A DNA stretch of 64,000 nt from an uncultured Alphaproteobacteria bacterium (GTDB taxonomy: Bacteria > Pseudomonadota > Alphaproteobacteria > Caulobacterales > Aquidulcibacteraceae). Positions 62,113 through 64,000 of the stretch are shown here, in pieces; positions within the stretch are counted from its first letter, which is position 1, and every line of letters begins with the position of its first letter. The stretch is taken from positions 25,121 through 89,120 of the forward strand of contig CADEEL010000003.1 in NCBI GenBank assembly GCA_902826335.1, written 5' to 3'. Under the pieces are notes generated by a model, which had not been told where the DNA came from, ran no database searches, and saw only the letters and a list, made by a program, of their open reading frames with translations. A program made the position numbers and the translations under genes.

Positions 62113-63027
62113 ATGAATTCCCTCAAGACCTTCATGCTTCTGGCGGCGATGACCGCCCTGTTCATGGCGATCGGCTACTTCGTGGGCGGAACGGGCGGCA
62201 TGGTCATCGCCTTCCTGGTCGCGCTGGCGCTGAACGCCTTCGCCTATTGGAATTCCGACCGCATGGTGCTTTCGCACTATCACGCCCAGCCCGCCGAGGC
62301 GTATGGCGATCCGCTGGTGCGCGCCTATGCGGCCGATACGCTGGAGATGGCGGCCCGCGCGGGATTGCCGGCGCCGAAAGTCTACATCGTCGAGAACGAC
62401 CAGCCGAACGCGTTCGCGACCGGGCGCGATCCCGCGCATGCGGCGGTGGCGGCCACGACCGGCCTCCTGCGCCGGCTCTCCCGCGAGGAAATTCGCGGCG
62501 TCATGGCCCATGAACTCGCCCATGTGCGTCACCGCGACACGCTGACCATGACGATCACCGCCACGCTCGCCGGCGCCATCGGCATGCTGGCGAATTTCGC
62601 GCTCTTCTTTGGCGGCGGCAATGGCGAGCGGCCCAATCCGATCGCCGCGATCTTGATCATGCTGCTGGCGCCGCTGGCGGCCGCGCTGGTGCAGATGGCG
62701 ATCAGCCGGTCACGTGAATACGAGGCCGATCGCGGCGGGGCGGAAATTTCCGGCGATCCCGCCGCGCTGGCGCGGGCGCTCGAAAAGATCGAGCATTATG
62801 CGCGCGGCATTCCGAACATGGACGCGGAGCGCAATCCGGCCACGGCGCACGTCTTCATCATCAACCCGCTCTCCGGACGCGGCGCGGACAATCTCTTCTC
62901 AACGCACCCGGCGACGCACAACCGCGTGGCGGCGCTGATGCAATTGACGGGCGGCGCGGCCCGCGCGTTCGCGCCGGCGGCGCCCGGCGCGGGCCCATGG
63001 GGGCGCCGGCCCGGGCCATGGGGGTGA
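62113..63027 (+). CDS. htpX: Zinc metalloprotease HtpX
   Basis: 304 residues. M48 protease of the inner membrane that removes damaged membrane proteins. Zinc motif HELAH at 133-137 ([16 protein letters not shown]) and the third ligand Glu in [11 protein letters not shown]. Hydrophobic helices at about 8-46 and 150-200. A C-terminal Pro/Gly-rich tail ([14 protein letters not shown]) is extra to the family core. A GTG at 62101 in frame is a possible alternative start. Confidence 0.95.
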   Translation: MNSLKTFMLLAAMTALFMAIGYFVGGTGGMVIAFLVALALNAFAYWNSDRMVLSHYHAQPAEAYGDPLVRAYAADTLEMAARAGLPAPKVYIVENDQPNAFATGRDPAHAAVAATTGLLRRLSREEIRGVMAHELAHVRHRDTLTMTITATLAGAIGMLANFALFFGGGNGERPNPIAAILIMLLAPLAAALVQMAISRSREYEADRGGAEISGDPAALARALEKIEHYARGIPNMDAERNPATAHVFIINPLSGRGADNLFSTHPATHNRVAALMQLTGGAARAFAPAAPGAGPWGRRPGPWG

Positions 63028-63034
63028 GCGCGGT

Positions 63035-63415
63035 CTATTGCGCGTTCTGCGGCAAACCGTCGGCGATGTTGTAATAGTCGCCTTTGTCGGCGACGAAGAT
63101 GTGCTTGGCGAGGTGCGCGCCGGTCGGCCTATCGAGTGCGCCCATGGCGACGGCGATCTTGTCCTTGCCAATCGGGGCCCAGAGGAGCGCCGACCCACAG
63201 GTCGCGCAAAAGCCGCGCCGCACTTTCTCCGAGGATTGAAACCAGGTGAGGCGCTCTTCGCCGTAGAGGCGCAGCGCCGCGCGGGCGACATCTGTGGAGG
63301 CCCAGAAGTGGCCCGATTGCTTGCGGCATTGCGTGCAATGGCAGGCGTCCGGCGGGTGAAGATCACCCTCTATTTCGAACCGCACCGCGCCGCAGAGACA
63401 TGATCCTGTGTGCAT
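63035..63415 (-). CDS. GFA-family (glutathione-dependent formaldehyde-activating) protein
   Basis: 126 residues. Zinc ligands in GSCLCGAVRF (Cys6, Cys8), CHCTQCR (Cys25, Cys27, Cys30) and CATCGSAL (Cys70, Cys73). Members include Gfa and centromere protein V relatives; most are of unknown activity. The start MHTGSCLCG at 63415 matches the family; a longer start at 63463 exists. Convergent with htpX (stop 7 bases away). Confidence 0.93.
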   Translation of the reverse strand: MHTGSCLCGAVRFEIEGDLHPPDACHCTQCRKQSGHFWASTDVARAALRLYGEERLTWFQSSEKVRRGFCATCGSALLWAPIGKDKIAVAMGALDRPTGAHLAKHIFVADKGDYYNIADGLPQNAQ

Positions 63416-63501
63416 CGCCGGCTTTCTCACTACATCTCCCTGGTGTTCGCTTGCCGTGCCCATAGCCTTGCCGGCGTCGACGCGCCACGCCACACCAGCG
63501 C

Positions 63502-64000
63502 ATGGCGCCCGCCGCCTCCCCCCGCCTCGCCGCCGCGCGGGTGCTAAGCGCCATCCTCGACGAGGGCCGCGCGCTTGATGACGCCTTGGCGCAGGCGGCG
63601 GCCTTCGAAGCGCTCGAGGGCCGCGACCGCGCATTCGCGCGCGCGCTTATCTCGGCCGCCTTGCGCCGGCTCGGCGGGCTCGACGCCGTCCTCGCGCACT
63701 GCCTTGAACGGCCGCTGCCGCAAACCGCGACCCTGGCGCGCGCGCTGCTGCGCATCGGCGCGGCGGATTTGCTGGTTCTGGGCGCGCCGGCGCATGCTGG
63801 CGTTTCGGAAGCCGTCTCGTGCGCGCGATCCGACCGCGCCAGCGCCGGCTTCGCCAATCTGATCAACGCCGTGCTGCGCCGCGTGGCGCGCGAGGGCGAG
63901 GCGTTGCTTACCGCGCAGGCCCCGGGCGCTGATCTACCCGCGTGGCTATTCACACGTTGGCGCGCGGCCTATGGCGAAGCTGCCGACGCACTCGCACGCG
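63502..64000 (+). CDS. rsmB: 16S rRNA (cytosine-967-C5) methyltransferase, N-terminal part (runs off the window)
   Basis: An open frame from the ATG at 63502 runs to the end of the window without a stop. The first ~130 residues form the NusB-like RNA-binding domain of RsmB: AARVLSAILDEGRALDDALA, RDRAFARALISAALRRLGGL, ARALLRIGAADLLVLGAPAH, and AGFANLINAVLRRVAREGEA with the conserved F-x-N-A-x-LR. The methyltransferase domain is beyond the edge. htpX next to rsmB is a common alphaproteobacterial order. Confidence 0.88.
   Translation, partial: MAPAASPRLAAARVLSAILDEGRALDDALAQAAAFEALEGRDRAFARALISAALRRLGGLDAVLAHCLERPLPQTATLARALLRIGAADLLVLGAPAHAGVSEAVSCARSDRASAGFANLINAVLRRVAREGEALLTAQAPGADLPAWLFTRWRAAYGEAADALAR

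Overview
The window is a dense, high-GC chromosomal segment of an alphaproteobacterium. The gene content (dnaG followed directly by rpoD, htpX next to rsmB, a TadG-like pilus protein, GFA-family and DUF6491-like proteins, ELM1-family protein) and the many short GC-rich palindromic intergenic repeats suggest Caulobacterales or a Hyphomonadaceae relative. That placement is an inference from gene content; no phylogenetic marker comparison was possible.

Layout. 1-5.7 kb: the end of an unidentified gene, a CAU tRNA (probably Ile2), a methyltransferase / flavin split-barrel / methionine-sulfoxide-reductase group, carA and a 2-hydroxyacid dehydrogenase. 5.7-11.2 kb: SIMPL protein, then the macromolecular-synthesis pair dnaG-rpoD and a mini WYL-like protein. 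11.4-20.1 kb: a ferritin-like metal-dependent hydrolase, a minus-strand block with two tandem PQQ-type sugar dehydrogenases coupled to a TIGR02466-type oxygenase, membrane proteins and a beta-carbonic anhydrase. 20.1-26.5 kb: a TIR-TM-TonB chimera, panD, a lone TadG-like protein and an SPFH/ribbon-helix-helix pair. 26.7-32.6 kb: carB, greA, an ELM1 protein and trxB. 32.6-46.9 kb: a third sugar dehydrogenase divergent from a LysR regulator, transporters, an aspartate aminotransferase, chorismate mutase, a dipeptide/oligopeptide-type ABC ATPase, an iron alcohol dehydrogenase and an alpha/beta hydrolase. 46.9-52.5 kb: an S8 lipoprotein protease with a small membrane protein whose tail resembles the protease propeptide, a MITE-like element, a candidate small RNA and a KgtP-like transporter. 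52.6-64 kb: PAQR/hemolysin III protein, secreted esterase and sialidase-like proteins, argG, an MpaB-like protein, a toxin-antitoxin pair, kup, htpX, a GFA protein and the start of rsmB.

Pathways. carA/carB make carbamoyl phosphate, which is used for arginine (with argG) and pyrimidines; panD supplies beta-alanine for CoA; trxB and msrC belong to thiol and methionine repair; dnaG, rpoD, greA and rsmB serve replication, transcription and ribosome maturation. The three sugar dehydrogenases, the lipoproteins, the S8 protease, the esterase and the TonB chimera make the cell envelope and periplasm a theme of the accessory genes.

Most unusual features: a palindromic repeat inserted in frame in carB (41 extra residues at a conserved junction); a protein joining a cytoplasmic TIR-like domain to a periplasmic TonB C-terminal domain; a second, synonymously recoded copy of the last nine rpoD codons just after the rpoD stop; a small-RNA candidate with a CRP-like site and a strong terminator; four families of dispersed palindromic repeats plus a MITE-like element; and a short argG remnant near argG.
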